Assembly: GCF_003014595.1 (NCBI RefSeq)
Contig: NZ_PYGK01000005.1
Coordinates: 465,616 to 529,615 of the forward strand
Source: Chitinophaga ginsengisoli
GTDB taxonomy: Bacteria > Bacteroidota > Bacteroidia > Chitinophagales > Chitinophagaceae
Length of the DNA stretch: 64,000 nucleotides
Reading direction: 5' to 3'
In this document: one piece after another, positions 43,173 to 53,014 of the stretch
Position numbering within the stretch: position 1 is the first letter of the stretch
Layout: each line of letters starts with the position of its first letter
The notes under the pieces: model-generated
Seen by the model: only the letters and a program-made list of their open reading frames with translations
Database searches by the model: none
Told to the model about the DNA's origin: nothing
Translations under genes and position numbers: made by a program

Positions 43173-43241
43173 AGGAGTACTCCTTTAAATCCTGGATTAA
43201 CAGGTTAGAAATTTGTCCGGTTGCCCCGACTGGAACATGAA

Positions 43242-43267
43242 CCCTTCAAATGATTGAATTTGAAGGG
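43242..43267. terminator. Terminator between convergent genes
   Basis: CCCTTCAAAT at 43242-43251 pairs with ATTTGAAGGG at 43258-43267, followed by TTTTTATTT. It serves the 81-residue gene and possibly the convergent LytTR gene. Confidence 0.85.
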
Positions 43268-43286
43268 ATTTTTATTTGGATATTGG

Positions 43287-43991
43287 TCAAATCTCTAATC
43301 GGTTTAAGAAATCGTCCCTATAATTTCTGCCGATAGGGATCTCATGCTGGTTTATAAAAACCCGGTTGCCTTCAATACTTACTATTTTTGCCTTATTAAC
43401 GATAAACGACCGGTGTATTTTTATGAACCGGTTTACCGGTAGTAGTTTTTCCAGGCCGGAGAATGGCATCGTCAGCGTTAGTGTATTGGTAAGCGTAACA
43501 ACCCGGGTATAATTGCCATTCGCTTCTGCGAACAATAATGTGTCGAATTCGATCCTGTAAATCTTTCCGTCTGTTTTAAGAAAAATGAAATTGTCACGGT
43601 TCGTGTCTTTTTGAACTATTCCCTTTGTACTATTCAGCCTCGCCTCGGCCCTGTTTACCGAGATGATAAATCGCTCCAGGGAAAAGGGTTTCACGAGGTA
43701 ATCACAAACAGCCAGGTCAAAGGCGTTAACCGCGTATTCTTTATAGGCAGTGGTCATGATCACTTCCGGACGGTTAGTAACTGTTTTTAAAAATCCAATG
43801 CCATCCAGCATCGGCATATTGATATCCAGAAATATCAGGTCAATCTTTTGTTCCTGTAACAGTTTTTTAGCATCCAACGCGTTCCCGCAAATTCCCGCTA
43901 CGCATAAGGTCGGAAGCAGGCTGCAATAGTTAACCAGCAGGTCCCTGGCCAGCGGTTCATCATCAATAATAAGGCAATTGATCGGTTCCAT
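43287..43991 (-). CDS. LytTR-family response regulator
   Basis: 234 residues: receiver domain (IIDDEPLARD, phospho-acceptor Asp56 in FLDINMPML, Lys in YLVKPF), LytTR DNA-binding domain (LLPVNRFIKIHRSFIVNKAKI). Its start shares one base with the stop of the kinase gene, so the two are translationally coupled. Divergent to the ABC transporter genes at 45.2 kb, which are its obvious candidate targets. Confidence 0.94.
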   Translation of the reverse strand: MEPINCLIIDDEPLARDLLVNYCSLLPTLCVAGICGNALDAKKLLQEQKIDLIFLDINMPMLDGIGFLKTVTNRPEVIMTTAYKEYAVNAFDLAVCDYLVKPFSLERFIISVNRAEARLNSTKGIVQKDTNRDNFIFLKTDGKIYRIEFDTLLFAEANGNYTRVVTLTNTLTLTMPFSGLEKLLPVNRFIKIHRSFIVNKAKIVSIEGNRVFINQHEIPIGRNYRDDFLNRLEI

Positions 43992-45025
43992 TATTTTTCT
44001 TTAAGCCAAAGTTCCACTTTAAACAGATTGTTGGTACGGTTTTGTTTTAGTCCGTAAGCGTCCGGATAAAGTAGTTCAAGGCGTTTAATCACATTTGCTA
44101 TCCCAAGGCCGGAATTACGTTTCCCGGCGCCATCTTCATTGGAGTGGTTACTACAGCTATTTTCTGCCATAAAGTAAATCGTGTTGCCCCTTACTTTCAG
44201 GTGGATGTTTATATAGATCTGCTGTTCGCTCGTGTTGCGAGCGTGTTTAAATGCATTCTCAACGAATACGATCAGCAACATGGGTACTATTTTGATATCG
44301 TCGGGATTATCATCCATATTTACGGTTAATTTCAGCCGGTCAGCCAGCCTGATATTTTCCAGGGCAATATAATTGCGGATGTAAGCCATTTCTTCCTGAA
44401 GGGTAACAAGTGGCTGGTCAGCTTCATAAACCGAATAGCGCAACAGCTCTGATAATTGAAGCAACAGGGGCGGCAATTGGGCTGGCCGGTTAACTGAAAG
44501 GCTGTACATGTTATGCAAAGTATTGAATAAAAAATGCGGACTTACCTGCGAACGGAGCAAGTTCAGTTCACTTTCCTTTTTTTGTTCCGCTAACACCAGG
44601 CCATTCATTTTCTCCCGAAGGGCGCTGCGGGTGATCGTTATAAAGAACCCCGAAAAAAGTAAGAAGAAACTCAGTACGGAAATATTGATCGCCGATTCCA
44701 GGATGTGGTTGATTGGCATCCCGGGATTAAAAAGATATACAAAACCGGCTGTTCCAACCAGCGTAAATCCGACCAGCGCATTCACAACGGCGAAGATTAA
44801 ATGGCTCCATTTGTTGCTTGCTAACCATTTTTTGCAGATCCAGCGGCCGGCATAAATCGCGCATAAGGTAAAGGCATAGCAAAACAGGCCGGTGGCGATA
44901 TAACTTAAAGTCCGGCTTATCAGCAGTATAACTACCAACAGGAAAAATAAAGTCAGCAAGAAGAACAGGTGCATCCGTTTGCCTTTTTCAAAAAATGCAT
45001 CCGGATATAATGCTGATAATTTCAT
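43991..45025 (-). CDS. LytS-type sensor histidine kinase
   Basis: 344 residues with four membrane segments in the first 135, then His164 in VSPHFLFNTLHNMY, N-box VFVENAFKHA and a C-terminal NSGLGIANVIKRLEL glycine motif. It forms a pair with the overlapping response regulator. The divergent ABC genes suggest it monitors envelope or antimicrobial-peptide stress. Confidence 0.93.
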   Translation of the reverse strand: MKLSALYPDAFFEKGKRMHLFFLLTLFFLLVVILLISRTLSYIATGLFCYAFTLCAIYAGRWICKKWLASNKWSHLIFAVVNALVGFTLVGTAGFVYLFNPGMPINHILESAINISVLSFFLLFSGFFITITRSALREKMNGLVLAEQKKESELNLLRSQVSPHFLFNTLHNMYSLSVNRPAQLPPLLLQLSELLRYSVYEADQPLVTLQEEMAYIRNYIALENIRLADRLKLTVNMDDNPDDIKIVPMLLIVFVENAFKHARNTSEQQIYINIHLKVRGNTIYFMAENSCSNHSNEDGAGKRNSGLGIANVIKRLELLYPDAYGLKQNRTNNLFKVELWLKEK

Positions 45026-45227
45026 AGGATAAATATCGTCAAATTAAGCCTAAACTTTAGCTATGGCATTTTGAAATGCAGATTTACCCGGTCGTATAGC
45101 TTAAAAACGGTGTCTAAATTTTCGTCAGGTTTTTTTGTCTGTTCAATTTGCCTAACCGGTCGTCTGCCCTTATTGCTTGCTGCTACACTTCTCCAAACAA
45201 ATATTTGTGCTGCTAAAAGCCGAATAT

Positions 45228-46109
45228 ATGAAACTAACTATCAGTAATCTCACTAAAACCTATCCCAACGGTGTCCAGGCGTTAAAGAACGTTTCGCTGA
45301 CGATTCGCCATGGTCTGTTTGGTTTGTTAGGGCCAAACGGTGCCGGTAAATCTTCCCTGATGCGTATCATTGCCACCTTGCAGCAAGCAGACAGCGGTAG
45401 CATCAGCCTGGACAACCTTGACGTGTTAAAAAACAAAACTGCTGTGCGGCAACTACTGGGTTATTTGCCACAGGACTTTGGCGTTTATCCTAAAATATCA
45501 GCACTGCATATGCTGGATCACATCGCCCGACTGAAAGGCCTGGGAAATGCTGCAGAGCGCAAGGAACAGATAGAAGCTTTATTGGTACAGGTGAACCTTT
45601 ACCAGGACAGGAAAAAATACCTGGGAACATTTTCAGGGGGCATGAAGCAGCGTTTTGGCATTGCGCAGGCATTGATCGGGAACCCCAAACTGCTGATCGT
45701 TGATGAACCTACCGCAGGCCTTGATCCTATGGAAAGAAACCGTTTTTACAACCTGCTTAGCCTGCTGGGGGAAAATATCATTGTGATCCTTTCCACGCAT
45801 ATCGTTGAAGATGTAAGCACGCTATGTTCCAGTTTTGCCATCATTAAAGAAGGTAAGATCATTTATGCGGGAAGCCCGGAAGAGGCCATAGCAGGCATGC
45901 GGGGTAGGGTATACAGCAAGGTTATCAGTGTAGGCGATTTGAGGCGTTACGAGTCGGCATTGAACGTTGTTTCCACACAGCTGAAAAACGGTAAACTGCA
46001 TATTCGCGTTGTGCAGGACCAAGAGCCCGGACGGGAATTCGTGACAGCTGCGCCTGGCCTTGAAGATGTATATTTTTCCCAAATCACTAAACCAATAAGC
46101 AATGTTTAA
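45228..46109 (+). CDS. ABC transporter ATP-binding protein
   Basis: 293 residues from ATG 45228 (MKLTISNLTKTYPNG); a TTG at 45177 is not preferred. Walker A GPNGAGKSS (35-43), signature FSGGMKQR, Walker B LLIVDEPTAGLDP, switch His in LSTHIVEDV. The type-2 exporter ATPase pattern matches the permease whose gene overlaps its end by 8 bp. The complex would move an unknown substrate. Confidence 0.94.
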   Translation: MKLTISNLTKTYPNGVQALKNVSLTIRHGLFGLLGPNGAGKSSLMRIIATLQQADSGSISLDNLDVLKNKTAVRQLLGYLPQDFGVYPKISALHMLDHIARLKGLGNAAERKEQIEALLVQVNLYQDRKKYLGTFSGGMKQRFGIAQALIGNPKLLIVDEPTAGLDPMERNRFYNLLSLLGENIIVILSTHIVEDVSTLCSSFAIIKEGKIIYAGSPEEAIAGMRGRVYSKVISVGDLRRYESALNVVSTQLKNGKLHIRVVQDQEPGREFVTAAPGLEDVYFSQITKPISNV

Positions 46110-49100
46110 TAAGATTTGGCAATTCGAGATCGGCTGCCAGTTCCGCAGGCCAACGCTTTATATATATTTTTTGGCAATACTGCTATTTACCATATTCACC
46201 TTTGCTACCGGTTCCTTACCATTAACGGAAAAGGAGCATATTAACGCGCCATACGCGATTGCGTTATGGTGCGCCGTAATGAGCATGGTTATTTCAGTAG
46301 CCGGTTCATCGGTCATGGGCCTTCCTCTTTACCGGGATATTGAATACCGCACCAAAGATTATTACCTCACTTACCCGGTCACCCCGGCGGGTTATTTCTG
46401 GGGCCGTTATCTTGGAGCTCTCCTTTGCATGCTCTTTATCGCCGGCGCTATTCCCGGAGGAATATATTTGGGTACTAAATTAGGTCCGCTGGCCGGTTGG
46501 AAGGATAGCCATCAATACGGTCCTGATCATTTGAGTTATTTTCTTCAACCTTTCTTTTGCATCACTGTACCCAATTTGTTATTTACTTCCTCTTTATTTT
46601 TTGGACTGGTAGCGCTTACCCGTAATGTAAAAGTGATCTACAGTGGTGGGGTGATTTTATTCCTGACCTATTTTCTTTCCTTCTTTTTCCTGTTTAATGA
46701 CCACAGTGGCACGGTGGTTGACCTGGCAGACCCTTTTACCATCAATGGGGTGCTGTTACAATCGCATAACGCCAGCTCACTGCAAAAAAACACTTCGGTC
46801 ATTACTGTTAATGGGAATTTTTTTATCAACAGGATAATATGGACTTTACTGGGCCTGGGAATATTGTTATTTGCCTATGGCCAATTTAAGTTCGAGTCGT
46901 TTTTCAGGTTTAAAGGAGGCAAAGTGATGGAGGATGATGCGCCTGCATTAGTACCGGCCAGCCTGGTATCAAGCGCAGGTATCCGATTTTCAGCAGTTGA
47001 CAATCGCAGGATCCTGTTGAAATTAATCAGGATAGAACTAACAAACCTGCTTCGTGATCATTATTTCTGGATCATATTAGCCAGTGGCCTGTTCTTCCTG
47101 CTATTTTCTTTCTGGCTGGGTGTTGCGCCCTTTGGCGTGCCTGAACTTCCACGTACGGTTTTGTTGTTCAGCATTTTCAACGATACCTTTCCCTTTTACT
47201 TCTTTATTTTTATCCTGTTCTATACCGGCGAGATCCTTTATCGGGAACGGGCTACCCGCTTTGCTGCCATCAACGATGCCCTGCCGCCGCCTAACTGGGT
47301 ATTGGGTGGTGCTAAATTAGTTACCCTGTTGCTATTAGGCACCGGTATCGCTTTAATGCCTGCCTTTGGTGCATTGTTCGTACAGATCACAAAAGGGTTT
47401 CATCAGTTTGATTATTATAGCTATGCTGAGGAATTGTTTATACTGCTGATCCCGCGTATGCTGCAGATGGTCGTTTTTTGTTATGTTGTACATGTATTGG
47501 TTAACCATAAATTCGCAGCACATGCCATTGCAGGTTTGATATGGGTGGGATTGTTTTTCCTGCAGCGCTCAGGTATGCTGAATTACCATTTGTTGTTGTA
47601 TTCGTACACACCAGGATATCAAATATCCGAAATGGATGGCCTCGGTCATATGCTCAAACCCATTGCCTGGTTTAATTTTTATTGGCTGATCTGTGCAGCA
47701 TTGCTAATTGTATTGGCTGCGTTATTCTTTTATCGTGGAGTAACCAGTTCCTTTAAAGAACGGCTTACATTAGTATCACAGCGGTTCAGTGCCAAAATAA
47801 GTTTAATAACAGTTGTTTTGTTTATTGCTTTCCTATGCGTTGGAGGCTTTATTTACTACAACATCAGCTATCTGAATAATTACCTCACTGCTAACGAAAC
47901 CGAAGCACGGCAGGTGATGTACGAAAAAACTTTAAAACCCTTAGCCCGCCTGCCGTTGCCCAAAATAACTTCCATCAGACTTTTTGTTGATCTGTACCCG
48001 GGCAGGCAGCAGGCATTCACCAGGGCCTGGGTTACAATTGCCAATAAGACAGACAAACCTATAACACAGTTATTGGTTGATGGCGAAAAACTGGCCGCTT
48101 TCAGCGTCAAATTACATGGCAAGCCAATCGCTTTTACTTATCCATTAAATTACCATCGCGGTGCATTCAACTTGTTCCGCCCTGAAAGTGAACCCGCCGA
48201 ATTTCGTCTTTACCGTTTTGCCCGGCCGCTGGTTCCCGGGGATTCACTGCAACTGGAAGTTAGTTCAACAACCATGTACACAGGCTTCCAAAACGATGTG
48301 TATGCGCAGGATATACTGCATAACGGCACGTGCTTCAATGGCGGACTCCCGAATCTGGGGTATGATCCGGGCGATGAACTGGCTGATCCCTTTGAGAGAA
48401 AGAAGAACCATTTACCGGAAAAAAGCAATGCAGTGTTCGCGCAAAATGATCCTGCGGGATTCAACACGCTAAGAGCCGGCCCTACCGCTTATTTGTTTAA
48501 TCTGGATATAACGGTAAGTACAGATAGTGATCAAACAGCCATCGCTCCTGGTCAACTGCAAAAACAATGGCACCGGCATGGGCGTACTTATTTTCATTAT
48601 TGCCAAAGTAATCCCGGTACCTACATGCCCTTTACAATTATTTCTGCCAGGTATGCGATCCTGCATGATACAGCGATGCTGAATCACCCGGTTGATATTG
48701 CAATCTATTATCTTTCCCAGCATAACACCAACATTCATCGTTTTCTGGCAGCTTATAAAGATGGCCTTCATTATTTTAGCAAAACCTTCGGGCGCTACCC
48801 GTTTGGAGTGATCCGTCTGACGGAAACTAGCATTTATCAAAGTAAGATGACAAGTTTTACGACTTTAACAGGCTATAACGAAGATTTTGGCTGGAACGCA
48901 GGTTTTAATAACCCCAACCAGTTCGATTATTGCTATTTCACCACTGCCCGGGCGCTAGCGCAGCAATGGTGGCGCTTCCAGGTGGCGCCTAACAACACGC
49001 TGGGGTCATTAATAATTTCGCAGGGCTTATCTGCTTATAGTGCCCTGATGCTGGTAGAAAAAAAATATGGGCCGCAGAATATGCGCGACATTCTGCGTGA

Positions 49101-49758
49101 CCAGATAGGTGAGTATTTATTCCGCCGGACGCGACTTGAAGAACGCGAACAGCCGCTGGCCGGCATCAACCAGCCTTACCTGGACGGCAAAGCCGGCGTG
49201 GTTTTATACGGCCTGAAATGTCTGATAGGTGAAGACAGTATCAATGCGGCACTGCGGGATTTCAAAAACGCCTATGCATTAAAAACCAGGCCGCCCTTTG
49301 CAGGAAACAATGATCTCCTTTATTATCTGCAAAAACGGGTGCCGGATTCCCTGAAATATTACTTGGTCGATAACTGGCAAAACATCACCTTTTATGATAA
49401 CAAGATCATCCGGGCAAATGCAGTTCCAACAGCAAATAAAAACATATACAAAGTCATGGTAACGGTGAACTGTGCTAAAAGCCACATCAGCAGCAACGGC
49501 AACGATGTGCCTGCAAAACATATGAACGACATGATTGCTATTGGTGTTTTCGGCAACAATAGTCTAGATAAAAATGGCCGCTGGCAAACCAATCCTGTTT
49601 ATTTAAAAACCTATAAGCTGTGTGCAGGACAACATACACTTGCTTTTTTTGTCAATGGTAAGCCAGCATATGCAGGTATTGACCCCTTTGCCATTTTGAT
49701 GGACCGGAATGGAAATGATAATTTGAAAACGATCACTTATTCAGCGTCTGGTCTATAG
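46102..49758 (+). CDS. ABC permease fused to a catalytically degenerate M1-peptidase-like domain
   Basis: 1218 residues. The N-terminal half has about twelve hydrophobic segments (two ABC-2-like sets, about 10-280 and 305-595). A final membrane segment lies at about 570-590, and the C-terminal half (about 600-1218) is extracytoplasmic and M1-aminopeptidase-like. In M1 enzymes the zinc motif is HExxHxxW with a downstream Glu. Here it reads T948-ARALAQQWW-957, so both His and the Glu are Arg950, Gln954 and Ala951, and the downstream Glu position is Gln in ISQGLSAY. No hydrolysis by the usual mechanism is possible. It could be a substrate-binding or sensing domain. It partners with the ATPase upstream. 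Confidence 0.9.
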   Translation: MFNKIWQFEIGCQFRRPTLYIYFLAILLFTIFTFATGSLPLTEKEHINAPYAIALWCAVMSMVISVAGSSVMGLPLYRDIEYRTKDYYLTYPVTPAGYFWGRYLGALLCMLFIAGAIPGGIYLGTKLGPLAGWKDSHQYGPDHLSYFLQPFFCITVPNLLFTSSLFFGLVALTRNVKVIYSGGVILFLTYFLSFFFLFNDHSGTVVDLADPFTINGVLLQSHNASSLQKNTSVITVNGNFFINRIIWTLLGLGILLFAYGQFKFESFFRFKGGKVMEDDAPALVPASLVSSAGIRFSAVDNRRILLKLIRIELTNLLRDHYFWIILASGLFFLLFSFWLGVAPFGVPELPRTVLLFSIFNDTFPFYFFIFILFYTGEILYRERATRFAAINDALPPPNWVLGGAKLVTLLLLGTGIALMPAFGALFVQITKGFHQFDYYSYAEELFILLIPRMLQMVVFCYVVHVLVNHKFAAHAIAGLIWVGLFFLQRSGMLNYHLLLYSYTPGYQISEMDGLGHMLKPIAWFNFYWLICAALLIVLAALFFYRGVTSSFKERLTLVSQRFSAKISLITVVLFIAFLCVGGFIYYNISYLNNYLTANETEARQVMYEKTLKPLARLPLPKITSIRLFVDLYPGRQQAFTRAWVTIANKTDKPITQLLVDGEKLAAFSVKLHGKPIAFTYPLNYHRGAFNLFRPESEPAEFRLYRFARPLVPGDSLQLEVSSTTMYTGFQNDVYAQDILHNGTCFNGGLPNLGYDPGDELADPFERKKNHLPEKSNAVFAQNDPAGFNTLRAGPTAYLFNLDITVSTDSDQTAIAPGQLQKQWHRHGRTYFHYCQSNPGTYMPFTIISARYAILHDTAMLNHPVDIAIYYLSQHNTNIHRFLAAYKDGLHYFSKTFGRYPFGVIRLTETSIYQSKMTSFTTLTGYNEDFGWNAGFNNPNQFDYCYFTTARALAQQWWRFQVAPNNTLGSLIISQGLSAYSALMLVEKKYGPQNMRDILRDQIGEYLFRRTRLEEREQPLAGINQPYLDGKAGVVLYGLKCLIGEDSINAALRDFKNAYALKTRPPFAGNNDLLYYLQKRVPDSLKYYLVDNWQNITFYDNKIIRANAVPTANKNIYKVMVTVNCAKSHISSNGNDVPAKHMNDMIAIGVFGNNSLDKNGRWQTNPVYLKTYKLCAGQHTLAFFVNGKPAYAGIDPFAILMDRNGNDNLKTITYSASGL

Positions 49759-49802
49759 TCGATAATGTCTTTTATACAATACTCCAACAGCCAGAAACAA
49801 AA

Positions 49803-49830
49803 AACGGCAGTAGCCCACGCTACTGCCGTT
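49803..49830. terminator. Bidirectional terminator
   Basis: AACGGCAGTAGC at 49803-49814 pairs perfectly with its reverse complement at 49819-49830 (12 bp, 4-nt loop), between the ABC permease and convergent SDR genes. Confidence 0.9.
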
Positions 49831-49849
49831 CACATTAAATCCATTCCAC

Positions 49850-50710
49850 TTACAATAACTCACTCATGCCGAACACCGTTAATCCATTGGCAAATTGTTC
49901 GGCTACAGCCTGGTTGGCGGCTTCAATATATTGTCCGGTTATGGGGTCGACCACGGTGCGTAATGGCCGGGTGCCTTTTGGTGTGCCGATAAGTTTTACA
50001 ATAGCGTCGGCAACATCCTGCGGGTTAGGGTTTTTAGCTTGCATCTCTCCGCCCACCGCTGCTATCATTTTGTTGGGTATATGGGCAATGGCACTGTACC
50101 CCTCAAACACACCCTGATCAGATGCCGGGTTGTTCTTTTGCTGCATTTCGGTAGGGAAAGCACCCGGCTCCACAAGTGCCACATCAATGCCTAGACGTTT
50201 TACTTCGTAATGCAGGCCTTCGCTTATTCCTTCCAGCGCAAATTTCGAGGCCGCATAAATGGTAGCGAATGGGAACGATACCCGCCCAAAGCCGCTGGTT
50301 ACGTTAATGATCAGTCCTTCGGCCTGTTTACGCATGGCAGGCAACACTTCTTTGATCAGTCGCCAGGGGGCATAAACGTTGATATCAAAAGTGGTGTGCA
50401 CATCGGCCGTGGTAAAGCTCTCGGCTACACCAGTCATGCCGTAACCGGCATTGTTCACCAGCACATCAATAGCGCCTTCTTTGGCCAAAATGGTTTCAAC
50501 GGCCTGCTTCACGCTCTCGTCGTCGGTCAGGGTAACGTCCAAAACGGTCACGTTCTCCACGGCTGCAAGGGCCTGGGCTTTATCGGCATTACGCCCTTTG
50601 GTTTCACGCATCGTAGCGTACACGTGGTGCCCTAAGGCAGCCACAGTATGGGCGGTAAGCCAGCCAAAACCACTATTTGTTCCTGTTATCAATACAATCT
50701 TTTTGCTCAT
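49850..50710 (-). CDS. SDR-family oxidoreductase
   Basis: 286 residues. TGTNSGFGWL, NNAGYGMTG, VTSGFGRV and YAASKFALEG are the expected SDR motifs. The extended C-terminus (about 200-286) matches the 17beta-HSD-like/YbbO-type group. The Crp/Fnr gene lies 79 bp upstream on the same strand, a possible regulator. Substrate unknown. Confidence 0.92.
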   Translation of the reverse strand: MSKKIVLITGTNSGFGWLTAHTVAALGHHVYATMRETKGRNADKAQALAAVENVTVLDVTLTDDESVKQAVETILAKEGAIDVLVNNAGYGMTGVAESFTTADVHTTFDINVYAPWRLIKEVLPAMRKQAEGLIINVTSGFGRVSFPFATIYAASKFALEGISEGLHYEVKRLGIDVALVEPGAFPTEMQQKNNPASDQGVFEGYSAIAHIPNKMIAAVGGEMQAKNPNPQDVADAIVKLIGTPKGTRPLRTVVDPITGQYIEAANQAVAEQFANGLTVFGMSELL

Positions 50711-50789
50711 CTTTTTTAGTTATTTAAATGAATAAGCAAATGTTGAAAATAGCAACAGGAAAACATTTACCAAATGGTAAAAAGCGCCG

Positions 50790-51359
50790 TTAACGGATAT
50801 TACGGCGTATACGGCTTAGCGATTGCTGGGTAATGCCCAGGTACGAGGCAACGTACGAAAGTGGGATGCGGTTGATGAGGTTAGGGAACGCCTCAATGAA
50901 CGACAGATAACGCGTGGTGGCATCTTCTGAAACCAGCGGACTGCGCCGCTCCATAGCCAGCGTAAGGCACTTTCTTACCATGTTGGCCTTCATCATTTCC
51001 CAGCCCACAATGGTGTTGGATATCTCGTCCCAATTCTTTTTGTTAAAAACAAGTACTTTGCAATCGGTAACGGCCTGTACATATTCGGACGCCACGATCT
51101 GCGATTCGAACTTTTGATTATCGACTACAAAATTGCCTTCGTCCACAAAATAATTGGTTATCTCTTCACCCTTGTAGTTATAATAACAAAAGCGGAACAC
51201 GCCTTCCAATACGAAGGCCACATAACGGGGCACCTTCCCGGCTTCCGACAGGTAGTCGTCTTTTTTGAATTCGAGCATTTCAACCTTGCTCAGCAAAAAC
51301 TCGATCTGCTGTTTGTTCAGGTCACCAAATTGCAGGATAAGATTTATAAGCGCTTCCAT
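50790..51359 (-). CDS. Crp/Fnr-family transcriptional regulator
   Basis: 189 residues: a cyclic-nucleotide-binding-like beta domain (about 20-115, LSEAGKVPRYVAFVLEGVFRF and ITNYFVDEGNFV) and a short C-terminal helix-turn-helix (IPLSYVASYLGITQQSLSRIRR). The effector-binding residues for cAMP are not evident, as in many Bacteroidota members. It may control the SDR gene. Confidence 0.92.
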   Translation of the reverse strand: MEALINLILQFGDLNKQQIEFLLSKVEMLEFKKDDYLSEAGKVPRYVAFVLEGVFRFCYYNYKGEEITNYFVDEGNFVVDNQKFESQIVASEYVQAVTDCKVLVFNKKNWDEISNTIVGWEMMKANMVRKCLTLAMERRSPLVSEDATTRYLSFIEAFPNLINRIPLSYVASYLGITQQSLSRIRRNIR

Positions 51360-51521
51360 TACTTAAAGATAGAACATAGCATGGGCATTCATTTATCATA
51401 TGGTAAAAAATGAGGTGAGGCGGATACAGGCGGTCCATACAAACGGCATTTGGATTGCACTGTTGCACACCGACGGAATTGCGATCTTTGCTTTCGTACT
51501 GTTCTAAGTTGAATGAGCATT

Positions 51522-52430
51522 TCAGTCGAAGGACTGCCGGAAATCCAATGGGCTTTGCTTAGTCTTGCTTTTAAATAATTTATTGAACGACTGTGGATGC
51601 TCGAAACCAAGTTGATAGGCGATCTCACTTACGGACATCCTCGTCGTAGATAATTTTTCTTTAGCCTTTTCGATCAGTTTATCGTGGATGATCTGTTGCA
51701 TCGTCTGGCCGGTCAGTTGTTTCAACAGGCTACTTAAATACTTGGAGGATATGTTCAAAGCATCGGCAAAGTATTGTACGCTTGGCAGCCCCTCAGAAAG
51801 CAGGGCTTCGTCGTTCAAATAGGTTGTTAAGATCTCTTCCACCTGGTTTAGTACCTGGTGGTTGGTGATCTTTCGGGTGATGAACTGACGCTGGTAAAAA
51901 CGTTTGGCATAATTCAGCAAGGTTTCCAGGTGTGAGATAATAATGTCCTGACTGAACTTATCAATGTTGGAATAATATTCAGTTTTAATATTTTTAACCA
52001 GGTCATTGATCACTATTTCTTCCTTATCCGAGAGGAACAGCGCTTCATTGGTGGCGTAGCTAAAGTATTCGTATCGCTTGATCCTGGTAGCAAGCGATGT
52101 GTTCCAAAGAAAGTCAGGGTGTACGAAAAGCATCCAGCCATCCAGGTCCGGAGGTACACCATTCTCTTCGCCACGCAGGATCTGGCCGGGAGATATAAAG
52201 GCCATAAGCCCTTCGTCAAAATCGTATTTCTGTTGCCCGTAATGTAAGCCGTCACATCCTCTTTTCATTGATATCACATACAGGTCGAATATGACAGCCT
52301 CTATACCAGTATCATTTCTCAGGCCTTTCAGGTCAACAATGCTGATCAGTGGGTGATGGGGTTTAGGAAGTCCCATCAAACGGTGTATTTCCGTTATGGA
52401 GGTGATCCGGTAGGGTTTGCTGTTTGCCAT
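51522..52430 (-). CDS. AraC-family transcriptional regulator
   Basis: 302 residues: cupin-like sensor domain (about 25-125, YDFDEGLMAFISPGQIL) and paired helix-turn-helix at the C-terminus (LPSVQYFADALNISSKYLSSLLKQLTG; MSVSEIAYQLGFEHPQSFNKLFKSKT). Paralogue of the regulator at 32391. Eight bp from the downstream stop of the DoxX-like gene on the same strand, so it ends that transcript group. Confidence 0.94.
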   Translation of the reverse strand: MANSKPYRITSITEIHRLMGLPKPHHPLISIVDLKGLRNDTGIEAVIFDLYVISMKRGCDGLHYGQQKYDFDEGLMAFISPGQILRGEENGVPPDLDGWMLFVHPDFLWNTSLATRIKRYEYFSYATNEALFLSDKEEIVINDLVKNIKTEYYSNIDKFSQDIIISHLETLLNYAKRFYQRQFITRKITNHQVLNQVEEILTTYLNDEALLSEGLPSVQYFADALNISSKYLSSLLKQLTGQTMQQIIHDKLIEKAKEKLSTTRMSVSEIAYQLGFEHPQSFNKLFKSKTKQSPLDFRQSFD

Positions 52431-52438
52431 ATTGAAAG

Positions 52439-52795
52439 TTATTTGAATTTAAAAGGATACTTTAGCCATATCATAACTAATGGCAAGACTAAAAACGGGA
52501 TCTCTATCAACGCCATGCGGTAATTTCCCACTCGCAGTGCCAGCCCCATGATGATAACGATCAGGATCGCATTTAGCATATTGCCCAGGAAAAAGGTGCC
52601 AGGGATGAGCAAGAGTACGCCGACCGTTATGGCTACAAAAGCCAGATATGGAATGAACGCTTCGCTGATCCCTAAACTTTCCATCATCTTAACGGACTCC
52701 GGATTGTTTTTGTAATGTACGGTATCCCAGGCATGTTTAAAACTGAGCGTCACCGAAATGAGTAGTAGCAGGGCTGAAATAATATTTTTTACCAT
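52439..52795 (-). CDS. Small DoxX-like membrane protein
   Basis: 118 residues with four hydrophobic segments (about 5-20, 48-68, 72-90, 95-110). The sequence NPESVKMMESLGISEAFIPYLAF resembles DoxX-like proteins. Close packing with neighbours (8 and 3 bp) shows one transcript with the AraC and the 65-residue gene. Function unknown. Confidence 0.8.
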   Translation of the reverse strand: MVKNIISALLLLISVTLSFKHAWDTVHYKNNPESVKMMESLGISEAFIPYLAFVAITVGVLLLIPGTFFLGNMLNAILIVIIMGLALRVGNYRMALIEIPFLVLPLVMIWLKYPFKFK

Positions 52796-52798
52796 GGT

Positions 52799-52996
52799 TT
52801 AATTAAGCACAAAGGTGTTCATGATGTAACCTCCAAGTATCGCTATCGGCACGCCGATCATTGCGCTTGTTAAAGCTCTTTTGGCCTTATTTGGATACGT
52901 CTTTCTGTGTCTGAAATAAAGGAAGAATCCTATAGGGGGAAGGGCATTGGAAATGACGAACCAAAATCTCGACAGCGTGTCTTTATTATCTTTCAT
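52799..52996 (-). CDS. Small membrane protein, 65 residues
   Basis: Two hydrophobic segments (FWFVISNALPPIGFFLYF and ALTSAMIGVPIAILGGYIM) separated by a basic loop (RHRKTYPNKAKRA). Family not recognised. It lies between the DUF2147 gene and the DoxX-like gene on the same strand (18 and 3 bp). Confidence 0.7.
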   Translation of the reverse strand: MKDNKDTLSRFWFVISNALPPIGFFLYFRHRKTYPNKAKRALTSAMIGVPIAILGGYIMNTFVLN

Positions 52997-53014
52997 GAGT
53001 ATTGTTTTTATAAT

